A DNA stretch of 64,000 bases from DATJBF01 sp035515475 (lineage in GTDB: Bacteria > Verrucomicrobiota > Verrucomicrobiia > Palsa-1439). Shown here piece by piece: positions 42,566 through 52,013 of this stretch; the stretch's first letter is position 1, and each line of letters opens with the position of its first letter. Where the stretch lies: contig DATJBF010000035.1 of the NCBI GenBank assembly GCA_035515475.1, forward strand, positions 1 through 64,000, written 5' to 3'. Below the pieces are notes generated by a model. That model was not told where the DNA came from. It saw nothing but the letters and a program-made list of their open reading frames with translations, and did no database searches. The translations under genes and the position numbers were made by a program.

Positions 42566-44548
42566 TCATTGACGAATCCCCAATCGCGCCAGCGCATTTC
42601 GCGCGATGGCGAAATCGGGTTTGATCCGGAGTGCCTGCTCATATTGGTCGATGGCCTCTGGCGCTCGGCCCACCTGCTCCAAGACAAACCCCAGATTATA
42701 ATGCGCCTCGGCGAGGTCGGGCTCGATCCGCAACGCCTGCTCATAGTGTCCTACGGCCTCGGCTGGCCGGCCCAATCTCATCAAGGTTATCCCCAGGTTG
42801 TTATGCGCCTCGGCGTAATCGGGCTTTGAACGCAGGGCCGCTTCATATTGACCAATGGCGTCTTCGATCTGGCCTGCTTCCCACAAGGTGACCCCCAGAT
42901 TGTAGTGCGCCTCGGCATTATCGGGCTTGAGTTGCAACGCCCGCTTGTACTGCGCAATTGCCTCGGTCGCTTGCCCCAGTTTGTGGAGAGCGTTCCCAAG
43001 ATTGTAATGCGCCTCGGCGTCTTCGGGCCGGATCCGCACCACTTGTTCCCACTGTTCGATTGCCTCCCGAACCTTGCCGGCCTGCCTCAGCGCGAGTCCC
43101 AGATTGTAGTGCGCGTTGGCGTAATCGGGCTTGAGTTGTAGCGCACGCTCAAATTGTCCGGTCGCCTCCGCCAGCCTGCCAGCATGGAACAGGGCGGTCC
43201 CCAAACTGTCGTGTGCCCGTGGGCTCTCCGGGCGCTTGGCTACAGTGTCTTGCCAGATGGCCAATTCGCTGCGGTAATCCTGATTACGCCGCCAGGTGAG
43301 AGAGCCCAGCCCGATCGCCAGAACGGCCATTGCTGCCATGCTGCATCGCCCGCCCAACCATCCTCGGAGCGCAGCCAGTCCATAAACCCCCGCCACCACC
43401 AGCATGACGACCGCCGCCAGCGGCAAATACATGCGATGCTCATACGCCGGGCTGTCCAGCGGGATGACGCTGGAACTCGGCGCAAGAATTAGAAAGAACC
43501 ACGCGCCCACGAATCCCCAAGCCGGCCCCATGTGGGGGCGAGCCGGGTTCGTTCTCCATGCCCAAACAGTTGCTCCCAGCAGGATTACCACCACCACCGC
43601 TGCCGGGAGAACAGTCGTCCACGTCCCGGCCACGGGCGATCCGTAATAATCGAAACAGAGTGGATGCGGCCACACGGACAGCCTTAGGTAGTACAGAACG
43701 ACACCGGGCTCGGCCGCCAGATACTGCCACCAACTGAGACCGACCCGCTCCGCGTTCCTCGACGTGGCGGGAAGCTGTCCACCAGCCAGCAGGAACCCCA
43801 ACAGGATCCAGGTGCCGGCCAACGCCAGATACAGTGACCGTCGCCGCCGCCATGCTTCCTTGAACGTCCCGGAAACAAACGCGCGGTCGTACAACAACAC
43901 CATCACCGGCGCGGAAACCATCACCTCTTTGCTGGCCATCCCCAACGCACACGCCGCCACCGACAACCCGTACCACCGCCGGGGCCGCGGCCCCCATAAA
44001 CCGGTTTCCGTGGGCGTCCATTCAGCGCCCCGAATGAAGCAGTACAACGTGAGCAGGTAGCACAGCCCCATGATCGATTCGGCCCGCTGAACGATGTACG
44101 TCACCGACTCGGTTTGGAGCGGGTGAACCACCCAGATCACGGCCGTGGCCGCGGCCAACTCATCGGCCATCGTCCCAAACCGCTCGCGCAGGCCCGGCTG
44201 GAGCAAGGTCCGCCGTACAACGCCCAGCAAGGTCAGCCCTGCAAGGATATGGATGGCCAGATTGAACGCGTGATAGCCCCACACGTTGTAGCCGCCGAGG
44301 GCGTAGTTGACGGCCAGCGACAGATTGACAAGCGGTCGACCTTCGACCGTGATGCCGCCCTCGTGCGGCGGCGACAACGCCCGCCAAATTGGCCAGAGAT
44401 GCCGAATGGTCGGGTTGTCTCGGATGGACAACACATCGTCGTAGATGAAGGGACCCGTGAAGCTGTTGAAGTACGCCAGCAACCCCGCTGCAACCACCAG
44501 CAAGGGAATGAACCTCCGCGTCTTCAAGAATGTCGTGTCTGTTACCAT
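42566..44548 (-). CDS. TMTC/DUF1736-like membrane protein with TPR repeats
   Basis: A 660-residue protein. The membrane half (about residues 10-420) has YDDVLSIRDNPTIRHLW, GRPLVNLSLAVNYALGG and AFNLAIHILAGLTLLGVVRR, the signature region of TMTC-type proteins, which in eukaryotes are O-mannosyltransferases. The C-terminal 240 residues are seven TPR units beginning SPRAHDSLGTALFHAGRLAEA. Mannose or another sugar transfer onto exported proteins is inferred only from the fold. ATG 44548 begins the first membrane helix; a long upstream ORF extension has no support. It is encoded on the same strand as paralogue 2 with about 240 bases between. Confidence 0.82.
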   Translation of the reverse strand: MVTDTTFLKTRRFIPLLVVAAGLLAYFNSFTGPFIYDDVLSIRDNPTIRHLWPIWRALSPPHEGGITVEGRPLVNLSLAVNYALGGYNVWGYHAFNLAIHILAGLTLLGVVRRTLLQPGLRERFGTMADELAAATAVIWVVHPLQTESVTYIVQRAESIMGLCYLLTLYCFIRGAEWTPTETGLWGPRPRRWYGLSVAACALGMASKEVMVSAPVMVLLYDRAFVSGTFKEAWRRRRSLYLALAGTWILLGFLLAGGQLPATSRNAERVGLSWWQYLAAEPGVVLYYLRLSVWPHPLCFDYYGSPVAGTWTTVLPAAVVVVILLGATVWAWRTNPARPHMGPAWGFVGAWFFLILAPSSSVIPLDSPAYEHRMYLPLAAVVMLVVAGVYGLAALRGWLGGRCSMAAMAVLAIGLGSLTWRRNQDYRSELAIWQDTVAKRPESPRAHDSLGTALFHAGRLAEATGQFERALQLKPDYANAHYNLGLALRQAGKVREAIEQWEQVVRIRPEDAEAHYNLGNALHKLGQATEAIAQYKRALQLKPDNAEAHYNLGVTLWEAGQIEDAIGQYEAALRSKPDYAEAHNNLGITLMRLGRPAEAVGHYEQALRIEPDLAEAHYNLGFVLEQVGRAPEAIDQYEQALRIKPDFAIARNALARLGIRQ

Positions 44549-44631
44549 TTCACACTTACCGTGCCGCCCGGAGTCGAGTCGGCCTGTTCTCGACCTCCGT
44601 GGAATCAGGTGTGAACGCCAATCTCTGATCG

Positions 44632-44838
44632 TTATACCCCATCGTACCAGTACCCGGCCGGCTTGATCGAGGGTGCCGCCTGCACCTTGCGCGGGATGAA
44701 TTCGGGTTGTCGATCGATCTGCTCGATCGCGACGGAAACGCTGCGAAGGCCCGCGGGACGGTGGAACAACCACCACCCGGCGCTCAGCGCGACTGCCAAG
44801 GCAATCATCCTGGCAACCAGCGCGCGTTTCCCATCCAT
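44632..44838 (-). CDS. Small single-helix membrane protein
   Basis: A 68-residue protein with one N-terminal helix (ALVARMIALAVALSAGWWLF) and a short basic tail containing IEQIDRQPEFIPRKVQ. It ends 84 bases before the TMTC-like gene on the same strand. An in-frame ATG 36 bases upstream gives 80 residues. I recognise no family; it may be a small partner of the downstream membrane enzyme or a chance ORF. Confidence 0.5.
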   Translation of the reverse strand: MDGKRALVARMIALAVALSAGWWLFHRPAGLRSVSVAIEQIDRQPEFIPRKVQAAPSIKPAGYWYDGV

Positions 44839-44930
44839 GGTCCCGACATTAGCAAAGCCTTCGCCTGCGTTCAACGCATGACCGGTTTCGGTTGACGCGT
44901 TGGGGGCGAGCTTGCAGAATCGCGGGGCTC

Positions 44931-45845
44931 ATGGATCGCGACGCATTGTTGTGGGGCGTTTTCGGCGCGCTGGTGGTGGTGATGATGACGCTGGATCTGG
45001 GCGTCTTTCATCGCCGGGCCCGGGACATTGGACTCAAAGAGGCCGCGACGTGGAGCGCGGTGTGGATCGGTCTGGCGTTGGGGTATGGCGGTTTGATTGC
45101 CTGGGTGCGGGGCGGCCATTCAGCGTTGGAATTTCTCACGGGTTACATCATCGAAGAGTCGCTGAGTGTCGACAACCTGTTTGTCTTCCTGTTGATCTTC
45201 GCGTATTTCGCGGTGCCGACGCGCCACCAGCACAACGTTTTGTTTTGGGGGATTCTCGGCGCCATGGCACTTCGGGCGGTGTTCATCGTCGCCGGCGTGG
45301 CGCTGATCGAGAGGTTTGCGTGGGTGATTTACGTGTTCGGCGCGATCCTGATCGTGAGCGGCGTCAAGATGGGCTGGGAGAAGGAGAAGCGAATCCGCCC
45401 GGAGCAGAATCCGATCTTGAAATTGTTCCGGCGGCTCATGCCGGTAACGCAGGGCTACGAGAGCGCTCGATTCTTCCTGCGCCAGGGGGGCCGAACATTC
45501 GCCACGCCGTTGCTCCTTGTATTGGTGGTGGTGGAAACGACCGACTTGGTTTTTGCGGTGGACTCGATCCCGGCGGTACTGGCCATCACCCAGGACCGGT
45601 TGATCGTGTATACGTCGAACATCTTGGCTGTCATGGGGTTACGGGCAATGTATTTCGCGCTCCGAGGCACGATGGATCATTTCCATCACCTGCATTATGG
45701 GTTGTCGATAATCTTGGTATTCGTCGGCGTGAAAATGTTGATCGGGCACTTCTACGAAATACCGACGGTCATTGCACTGGCAGTCGTCGCGGTGGTCCTG
45801 GCGCTGTCGGTGATCGCGTCGTTGGTCTGGCCCAAGAAACCGTAG
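44931..45845 (+). CDS. TerC/Alx-family membrane protein
   Basis: A 304-residue protein with about eight helices and the TerC signature: LEFLTGYIIEESLSVDNLFVFLLIF, with the conserved EESLSVDN acidic residues, and VVVETTDLVFAVDSIPAVLAI with a second acidic set. Alx/MntP-related members export manganese or load exported proteins with Mn; tellurite resistance is a historical name. ATG 44931 is the start of the first helix, with GGGG upstream. I see no yybP-ykoY-type manganese riboswitch in front of it. It converges with queA. Confidence 0.92.
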   Translation: MDRDALLWGVFGALVVVMMTLDLGVFHRRARDIGLKEAATWSAVWIGLALGYGGLIAWVRGGHSALEFLTGYIIEESLSVDNLFVFLLIFAYFAVPTRHQHNVLFWGILGAMALRAVFIVAGVALIERFAWVIYVFGAILIVSGVKMGWEKEKRIRPEQNPILKLFRRLMPVTQGYESARFFLRQGGRTFATPLLLVLVVVETTDLVFAVDSIPAVLAITQDRLIVYTSNILAVMGLRAMYFALRGTMDHFHHLHYGLSIILVFVGVKMLIGHFYEIPTVIALAVVAVVLALSVIASLVWPKKP

Positions 45846-45858
45846 TTGGACCACGCAC

Positions 45859-46848
45859 CTACAGGATCAGCATGCAATCCCCGTAGCTGAAGAACCGGTA
45901 GCGCTCCGTCACCGCCTCTTCGTAGGCCCGCAAGACCAGTTCTCGCGAGGCGAACGCGCTCACCAGCATCAGCAAAGTCGAGCGCGGAAGATGAAAGTTC
46001 GTCAGCAGCACGTCCACGAACCGAAACTGGAATGGTGGACGAATGAAAATGTTCGTGGTTCCTTCGCACGGGCGCAACTCCGCGAGCGACTCCAGGGCGC
46101 GCACCACCGTTGTACCCACCGCCACGACGCGTTGCGCGCGGCCAATGGCTTCCGCAGTCCCGGCGGAAACCGAGAACCGTTCCCCGTGCATCTTGTGCTC
46201 CTCGACAGTCTGGACTTTCACCGGTTGAAACGTGCCAATCCCGACGTGAAGCGTAATGAACGCGCGCTCGACACCGGCGGCGCCAAGTTGCCGAAGCAAC
46301 TCGTTCGTGAAATGGAGTCCGGCCGTAGGCGCAGCGACGGCCCCGGGCCATTGTGCGAACACGGTCTGATATCGCGGGAGATCAGCAGCGTCTGGCGTGG
46401 CCCGTTTGATGTACGGCGGCAAGGGTGCCGCGCCGTGAGCGGCCAGGTAAGCATTCACGTCGCCGGAGAATCTGAGCACGCGACCTCCGAAATCCGTTTT
46501 TGCCTGGACCACCGCGCTGAGGCCGTCTTCGAACTGGAGTGTCGTGCTTACCTTGGCCCGTCGGCCGGGCTTGACCAACGCCGTCCAGCGTTCCGCGTCG
46601 ACCCGCTCCACGAGCAACAACTCCACCGCTGGTCGTTTGGCCCAGATCCTGGCCGGGATCACTTTCGTGTCGTTGAGCACCAGCAGATCGCCGGGGCGCA
46701 GATACTGTCCGATGTTGCGGAACCGGTCGTGCCGAATCTCGCCCGTGGCGCGATCGACCACCAACATCCGCGAGGCCGCGCGATCGGGAAGGGGCTGCTG
46801 GGCGATCAAGTCCGGCGGAAGCGCGTAATCAAAGTCGGAGGTTTTCAT
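45859..46848 (-). CDS. queA: S-adenosylmethionine:tRNA ribosyltransferase-isomerase
   Basis: A 329-residue QueA that transfers and isomerises the ribosyl part of SAM onto 7-aminomethyl-7-deazaguanine in tRNA (queuosine synthesis). Family blocks: FDYALPPDLIAQQPLPDRAASRMLVVDR, DLLVLNDTKVIPARIW, PTAGLHFTNELLRQL, TLHVGIGTFQPV and TNFHLPRSTLLMLVSAF. Length is slightly short of E. coli QueA (356) but all core motifs are present. Downstream DUF2905 and aat genes lie on the same strand. Confidence 0.97.
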   Translation of the reverse strand: MKTSDFDYALPPDLIAQQPLPDRAASRMLVVDRATGEIRHDRFRNIGQYLRPGDLLVLNDTKVIPARIWAKRPAVELLLVERVDAERWTALVKPGRRAKVSTTLQFEDGLSAVVQAKTDFGGRVLRFSGDVNAYLAAHGAAPLPPYIKRATPDAADLPRYQTVFAQWPGAVAAPTAGLHFTNELLRQLGAAGVERAFITLHVGIGTFQPVKVQTVEEHKMHGERFSVSAGTAEAIGRAQRVVAVGTTVVRALESLAELRPCEGTTNIFIRPPFQFRFVDVLLTNFHLPRSTLLMLVSAFASRELVLRAYEEAVTERYRFFSYGDCMLIL

Positions 46849-46888
46849 TCCTTGCAGCCGCAGCCGAAACCTGCGCTTCGGTTCCCCA

Positions 46889-47107
46889 TCATCTTTTCCG
46901 CAACAGCCACAGGATCAACGTCAGCACCACACTGATCAAAACGCATGTGGTCAACGGAAGGTAAAACTTGAAATTTGGGCGGTCGACGCGGATGTCACCG
47001 GGCAATCGCCCCAACGGCAGGTTCGTCTTGCCGCCGAGCCAGACCAGCAACCCGAGCGCGACCAGCCCCAAGCCGATGACAACCAGGATTTTTCCAATGT
47101 CACTCAT
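46889..47107 (-). CDS. DUF2905 membrane protein
   Basis: A 72-residue protein of the DUF2905 family: helix one (IGKILVVIGLGLVALGLLVWL), then the conserved loop GKTNLPLGRLPGDIRVDRPNFKF and helix two (LPLTTCVLISVVLTLILWLL). Function unknown; in many genomes it lies close to queA or ruv genes, as here beside queA and aat. Confidence 0.9.
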   Translation of the reverse strand: MSDIGKILVVIGLGLVALGLLVWLGGKTNLPLGRLPGDIRVDRPNFKFYLPLTTCVLISVVLTLILWLLRKR

Positions 47108-47134
47108 CCCGCCCTCGCCATTAGCCTATCGCCG

Positions 47135-47746
47135 CTAGAAGTCGCAGTCCAGCTTCAGCGCGCGTTCCAGCCGCCGCAGGTATTCCCGTCGTGAAACCTC
47201 GAACGTGCCGAATTGTTTGAGGTGCGGCGTTTGCCATTGTGTATCGAGGAGCACGAATCCGCGCGAGCGCAGCCGCTGGACCAATGACACCAGCGCGACC
47301 TTCGACGCGTCCGTTTCACGGTGAAACATGCTCTCGCCAAAGAATGCCCCGCCGACGTGGACGCCGTACAGGCCGCCGGCCAGGCGCGTGGTGCGTGAAG
47401 CGCGGAACGCCGAAGCGGCGGTTTCGGCCAGACGCACTTCCACGCTGTGCGCGTGGCCGAGACGATGCAGGTTGCAGTAGCTCTCAATGATCTCCTTCGA
47501 GATCCACGTCCCTGCCTTGCGTTTGGCGCACGCCCGAATGACGGACTCGAAGTCGGTATCGAACGCGACGGCGAATTTCTCCCGCTTCAACACCCGGCGC
47601 AGTCCGTGCGGTACATGAAACCGGTCGTCGAGAGGAATGACGGCCCGGGGATCGGGCGAGAACCAGCCGACGTCGCCGCGCGTGCCGACGGCCATCGGGA
47701 AAACGCCGCGGCGGTAGGCGGCCAGCAGCAGATCGGGTCCGAGCAT
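47135..47746 (-). CDS. aat: Leucyl/phenylalanyl-tRNA--protein transferase
   Basis: A 203-residue Aat of the N-degron pathway, which adds Leu or Phe to N-terminal Arg/Lys of proteins. Hallmarks: GVFPMAVGTRGDVGWFSPDPRAVIPLD, TWISKEIIESYCNLHRLGHAHSVE, AGGLYGVHVGGAFFGESMFHRETDASKVALV and LLDTQWQTPHLKQFG. Length is typical. It is the first gene of the aat-DUF2905-queA group and is divergent from the transketolase gene. Confidence 0.97.
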   Translation of the reverse strand: MLGPDLLLAAYRRGVFPMAVGTRGDVGWFSPDPRAVIPLDDRFHVPHGLRRVLKREKFAVAFDTDFESVIRACAKRKAGTWISKEIIESYCNLHRLGHAHSVEVRLAETAASAFRASRTTRLAGGLYGVHVGGAFFGESMFHRETDASKVALVSLVQRLRSRGFVLLDTQWQTPHLKQFGTFEVSRREYLRRLERALKLDCDF

Positions 47747-47887
47747 GACCCCATTCTAGCACACGCAAGCCACGGGGGTCGGCGCGGAATTAGGACCTCG
47801 AGTCGCTCCCGGTCTCCACGCACCATCCGTAACGAGCCCGACGGCTTCCTATCGGACCGCTGCGCTCTGGAGAGCAAAGGGGAAGCG

Positions 47888-47916
47888 TTGACACTCTTTC
47901 CCGCATCCCTTAGCAT
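47888..47916 (+). promoter_or_regulatory. Promoter of the transketolase gene
   Basis: TTGACA (47888-47893) and TAGCAT (47911-47916) with a 17-base spacer, followed by a short leader and GGAGGT just before the ATG at 47941. Confidence 0.7.
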
Positions 47917-47940
47917 CGCCGCATCCACTTGGAGGTCCAA

Positions 47941-49785
47941 ATGACGACTGCTGATAAATTTGCCGCGCTGAGAGATGTCGCGACCCGATTGCGCATCCAT
48001 TCCGTCAACTCCACCACCGAAGCCGGGTCGGGACATCCAACTTCGTGCTGTTCCGCCGCCGACATCATGGCGGCGCTGTTTTTTGCCGCGATGCGGTTTG
48101 ATCCCAAGAACCCGAAGAACCCGAACAACGATCGATTCGTTCTGTCAAAGGGCCACGCCGCCCCCGTCCTCTACGCGGCTTGGGCCGAAGCGGGTTACGT
48201 GCCCGTGGCCGACCTGATGAAACTACGCACGTTCGGCTGCAATCTCGAAGGGCACCCGACGCCCCGGCTCGATTTCGTGGACGTCGCAACCGGCTCGTTG
48301 GGGCAGGGACTCAGCGCGGGCGTGGGCATGGCGTTGGCCGCGCGGCTCGACAAACGCGATTATCATACCTGGGTGCTGACCGGCGATGGCGAGAGCGCCG
48401 AAGGCTCGATCTGGGAAGCTGCCGAAATCGCCAGCTATTACAAGCTCAATAACCTCACCGTGATCGCGGATGTCAACCGGCTCGGTCAGTCCCAGCCCAC
48501 AATGCTGCAGCACGACATGGACACCTACAAGAAGCGATTTGCCGCGTTTGGCTGGAAACCACTCATCGTCGACGGACATGACATGGCGCAATTGGTGTCC
48601 GCGCTGCGCAAGGCGCGACGCAGCAAAGATCAGCCGGTCGCGATTCTGGCCAAGACAATCAAAGGCAAAGGCATTTCGTTTTGCGAAGACAAGGAGGGCT
48701 GGCATGGCCGCCCCCTCAAGAAAGGCGAGGAACACGACAAAGCCATTGCCGAGCTGCAAAGCCAGCTGACAGGGGCTACCGGCGCGAAGATCAAACGCGC
48801 TCCGCGCGAGAAAACCCCCGACGTCCACGAGCCCGCCCCGATGGATCCGCCGGCCTACAAGCTCGGGGACGCAATCGCCACCCGCGAAGCCTACGGCACC
48901 GCGCTGGCCAAGATCGGGGCCGTCGATCCGCGCGTCGTGGCGTTGGACGGCGATACCAAGAACTCGACGTTTTCGGAGAAATTTCTCAAGGCGTATCCGG
49001 ACCGGTTCTTCGAGGAGTTTATCGCGGAGCAGAACATGGTGGGGGTCGCCGTCGGGCTGGCGTCGCGGGGCAAGGTGCCGTTTGCCTCGACGTTCGCGTG
49101 TTTCATGGAGCGCGCCGTTGACCAGGTCCGCATGGCAGTCATCTCGTTTGCCAATATGAAGCTCGTTGGCTCGCACGCCGGTGTCTCCATCGGCGAGGAC
49201 GGGCCGTCACAAATGGCGCTGGAAGACATCGCGATCTTCCGCGCCATGGCCGATAGCGTCGTGCTGTACCCGTGCGACGCCGTGAGCACGGAGCGCGCGG
49301 TCGAGTTGGCCGCCAATCACGTCGGCCTCGTATTCATTCGCACGTCGCGCCCCAAGACGCCGGTGATTTACGACAATCATCACGAGTTCAGCCTCGGCCG
49401 GGCCCACGTGCTCCGCCACGGCGAGAACGACCGCGTAACCGTGGTCGCGGCTGGAGTGACGGTATTCGAGGCGCTGAAAGCTTACGATCAGCTCAAGGCG
49501 CAGGGCACATTGATTCGCGTGATCGATCTGTTCAGCGTCAAGCCCGTCGATCGGCAATTGCTGATCGAATCCGCCAAGCGCACCAACAACATCATCATTA
49601 CGGTTGAAGACCACCACATCGACGGCGGCATCGGCGATGCCGTGGCGGCAGCCGTTTCGCCCGAGGGCGTCCGCGTTCACAAACTGGCGGTGCACGAAGT
49701 GCCGCGCTCGGGGAAACCCGAGGAATTGATGCACCAATACGGCATCAGCGCCGCCCGTATCGCCGAGAAGGTGCGCGCTCTGTAA
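47941..49785 (+). CDS. tkt: Transketolase, short (animal-like) type
   Basis: A 614-residue transketolase, about 50 shorter than E. coli TktA and closer in size to animal-type enzymes. TPP-binding motif: LTGDGESAEGSIWEAAEIASYYKLNNLTVIADVNRLG. Substrate and cofactor residues: GSGHPTSCCSAADI, KGHAAPVLYAAW, TGSLGQGLSAGVGMA, EEFIAEQNMVGVAVGLAS (catalytic Glu region) and SHAGVSIGEDGPSQMALED. It moves two-carbon units in the pentose phosphate pathway. ATG 47941 follows GGAGGT. The next gene starts 119 bases on. Confidence 0.95.
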   Translation: MTTADKFAALRDVATRLRIHSVNSTTEAGSGHPTSCCSAADIMAALFFAAMRFDPKNPKNPNNDRFVLSKGHAAPVLYAAWAEAGYVPVADLMKLRTFGCNLEGHPTPRLDFVDVATGSLGQGLSAGVGMALAARLDKRDYHTWVLTGDGESAEGSIWEAAEIASYYKLNNLTVIADVNRLGQSQPTMLQHDMDTYKKRFAAFGWKPLIVDGHDMAQLVSALRKARRSKDQPVAILAKTIKGKGISFCEDKEGWHGRPLKKGEEHDKAIAELQSQLTGATGAKIKRAPREKTPDVHEPAPMDPPAYKLGDAIATREAYGTALAKIGAVDPRVVALDGDTKNSTFSEKFLKAYPDRFFEEFIAEQNMVGVAVGLASRGKVPFASTFACFMERAVDQVRMAVISFANMKLVGSHAGVSIGEDGPSQMALEDIAIFRAMADSVVLYPCDAVSTERAVELAANHVGLVFIRTSRPKTPVIYDNHHEFSLGRAHVLRHGENDRVTVVAAGVTVFEALKAYDQLKAQGTLIRVIDLFSVKPVDRQLLIESAKRTNNIIITVEDHHIDGGIGDAVAAAVSPEGVRVHKLAVHEVPRSGKPEELMHQYGISAARIAEKVRAL

Positions 49786-49868
49786 TCAGGATCTCCCGCC
49801 GCCACCGGGCTCTGGCCGATGAGATTCCCTGCTTGAATCCAATGTGGAAGTACGTGTCGAGGGAACCG

Positions 49869-49897
49869 TTGCAAATCGCAGGGCTTTCCGTTAGAGT
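49869..49897 (+). promoter_or_regulatory. Possible promoter giving a near-leaderless mRNA
   Basis: TTGCAA (49869-49874) and TAGAGT (49892-49897), 17 bases apart. Predicted initiation at about 49904 would put the transcript start at the ATG (49905), and no Shine-Dalgarno precedes that ATG. Confidence 0.35.
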
Positions 49898-49904
49898 CCG
49901 CGCG

Positions 49905-52013
49905 ATGAAGACGACTCTGCTGCTCTGCGTCGCGTTTGCGCTATGCAGCCGGGGCGCGACCCAACTGTGGGCCGCACCCGATCCAGGGGATCGATTCCTC
50001 GAAGCCTATTTCCTTATTCAGGACGGCGACGCCGCCGAACGCCAAGGCGATTGGGCCAAAGCCAATACCAAGTTCAGCAGTGCATTGGACATTCTGCGCG
50101 AGATCAAAGCCGACTCCCCGGACTGGAATCCGCACATCATCGAGTTCCGCCTGAAGTACATTGACGACCGGCTCACGGAGCTCAAACCGAAGCTTCAACC
50201 CCCCGAGCCGGCACCGCCGCCCGCTGCTCCAGCACCCGCGGCGGTCCAGGCGCCCGCCGCCTCCCCCGCGCCGCCGGCGGCAGCGCCCGCCGCCGAGGCA
50301 ACCAATCCGCCCCCCGCGGTGGCCGCGCCTCCCCCGCCCCCTGTCGAAACCGAACAAGTTCGCCAGCTGACGACCGAGCTTCAACGCGCCCGCGAGCAAG
50401 TCCAGCAGTTGGAAGCCACCCGGGACGAACTCAACACCAAGCTTCAAGAGCAGCTCAAGAAGGTCGCGCCGGCGCAGACCACGCCACAGATCGAACAGCT
50501 TCTCAAGACGAATCAAGAACTCGCCGCCAAACTCGCCGCCGCCGAGACCGAGGTCGCGCAAATGCGCGAACGGGCTTCCACGAACGCACCAGGCGCCGCG
50601 GCGGCGCCGCCCACGCCCGCGGCTGAATCAGAAATTGTAAAGCAACTTCGGGCCGAGTTGTCCGAGACCCGCGGCGAACTCCAGCACACCAAGGAACAAC
50701 TCGAGTCCACGCGTCAGGAATTGGGCAGCACGAAGCAAGCGCTCGAAAAAGCGCAGACCGACAGCCTCGAACTCCGGCGGTCCTATGACCTCGTTGTGGC
50801 CCAACTCACCGACGCGAACAAGCGGCTTGCCTCCGCCCACGCCGCCGGCGACAAGGACGACGAGATCATCCGCCAATTGCGCAAAGAAAACGCTCTGCTA
50901 CGCATCATCGCCGAGCGCAAAACTCTGATCACCGCGGCCGAACCGGACGAAACGGAAGGCGGCCGCACGATTCCGGAGCTGCGCGGCTGGCATCCACGCC
51001 CGCGTGCCGAGCCGGTGATAAAGGCCCAACCCAAGAAGGAGCCGCCACCCCGGCAACCGACACCGCCATCGACGGCTGAGGAATCGAGCCGCGGAAAGTT
51101 GGTCGCCAAGTTGACCGCGCCACAGAAGCCGGTGACGTCTCAGCCCGTGCCGGTTACACCGGCGCCCGCCCCGGCGCCTGCGCCGGTATCCGCTCCGGCT
51201 CCCGCCCAACCTTCGCCAGGGCCTACGAACGCCGTGCCGGCCAAGCTCGCTGTCGCAAAACCCATTTCGGCCAAGCCGGCTCCGCCGGTGACACCGGTGA
51301 CACCGGTGACGCCGGCCCCGCCGGCTTCGCCCGCACCGGCAAAGGAGGCCGCCAAGCCCACCCCGACTGCGCCGAAGGCAACGGAAAAAGCGAAAGCTGC
51401 GCCCGATGCCCGGACGCTGCTCAATGAGGCACGCGCCGCGCTCGCGTTGAAGGATTTCGACGGGGCGGCCGCCAAGTACGACGCCGTGCTGAAGCTGGAG
51501 GCTGACAATGTGGTTGCGCTCTCCAATCTCGGCGTGATCCGCTACAAGCAAGGGCGACTTGATGAAGCCGAGCGGGATCTCCGCAAAGCGGTCGCCGCCG
51601 CCCCCAATGACAGCAATACGCGGTCGTTGCTCGGCGTCATTTATTTCCGCAAAGGATTGATCGAAGAATCGTTTAACGAATTGACCCGGGCCGTCGCCCT
51701 GGACCCGCGCAACGCCGAAGCGCACAACTATCTCGGCATCGTGCTCAGCGAAAAAGGGTGGGGCGCCGCCGGCGAGCAGGAAATCCGTCGGGCCATCGAA
51801 CTGGATCCGCAGTATGCCGACGCCCATTTCAATCTCGCCGTGATCTACGCGAAAGAACGCACGCCCAAGGTCGAGTTGGCGCGCTACCATTACCGAAAGG
51901 CGCTCGACATGGGTGCGCAACCCGATCCGGAACTTGAAGCGCTACTGAAAAAGCTTTCGGAAAAATCCGCCGAACCCGCTGAACCCAAGGCGGAAGAGCC
52001 TCCGCAAGAGTGA
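49905..52013 (+). CDS. Exported coiled-coil/proline-rich protein with C-terminal TPRs
   Basis: A 702-residue exported protein. After a signal peptide (about residues 1-23, ending LWA) comes a short helical domain, a Pro/Ala-rich linker (residues 105-160), a long coiled coil (about 165-345: QVRQLTTELQRAREQVQQLE and similar heptads), a second Pro-rich linker with a repeated TPV motif (codes repeated CCGGTGACA units near 51285-51310), then four to five TPRs from about residue 505 (EADNVVALSNLGVIRYKQGR). It resembles a periplasmic scaffold. Its last codons overlap the phosphodiesterase-like gene as GTGA, so the two are translationally coupled. Confidence 0.8.
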   Translation: MKTTLLLCVAFALCSRGATQLWAAPDPGDRFLEAYFLIQDGDAAERQGDWAKANTKFSSALDILREIKADSPDWNPHIIEFRLKYIDDRLTELKPKLQPPEPAPPPAAPAPAAVQAPAASPAPPAAAPAAEATNPPPAVAAPPPPPVETEQVRQLTTELQRAREQVQQLEATRDELNTKLQEQLKKVAPAQTTPQIEQLLKTNQELAAKLAAAETEVAQMRERASTNAPGAAAAPPTPAAESEIVKQLRAELSETRGELQHTKEQLESTRQELGSTKQALEKAQTDSLELRRSYDLVVAQLTDANKRLASAHAAGDKDDEIIRQLRKENALLRIIAERKTLITAAEPDETEGGRTIPELRGWHPRPRAEPVIKAQPKKEPPPRQPTPPSTAEESSRGKLVAKLTAPQKPVTSQPVPVTPAPAPAPAPVSAPAPAQPSPGPTNAVPAKLAVAKPISAKPAPPVTPVTPVTPAPPASPAPAKEAAKPTPTAPKATEKAKAAPDARTLLNEARAALALKDFDGAAAKYDAVLKLEADNVVALSNLGVIRYKQGRLDEAERDLRKAVAAAPNDSNTRSLLGVIYFRKGLIEESFNELTRAVALDPRNAEAHNYLGIVLSEKGWGAAGEQEIRRAIELDPQYADAHFNLAVIYAKERTPKVELARYHYRKALDMGAQPDPELEALLKKLSEKSAEPAEPKAEEPPQE

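Noticed and set aside
44839..44930. yybP-ykoY manganese riboswitch before the TerC gene
   Set aside because: The conserved CUC and GGGGA loop blocks are not present.
51285..51312. Short CCGGTGACA tandem repeat as a regulatory element
   Set aside because: It is inside a proline-rich coding linker (TPVTPV), which explains it.
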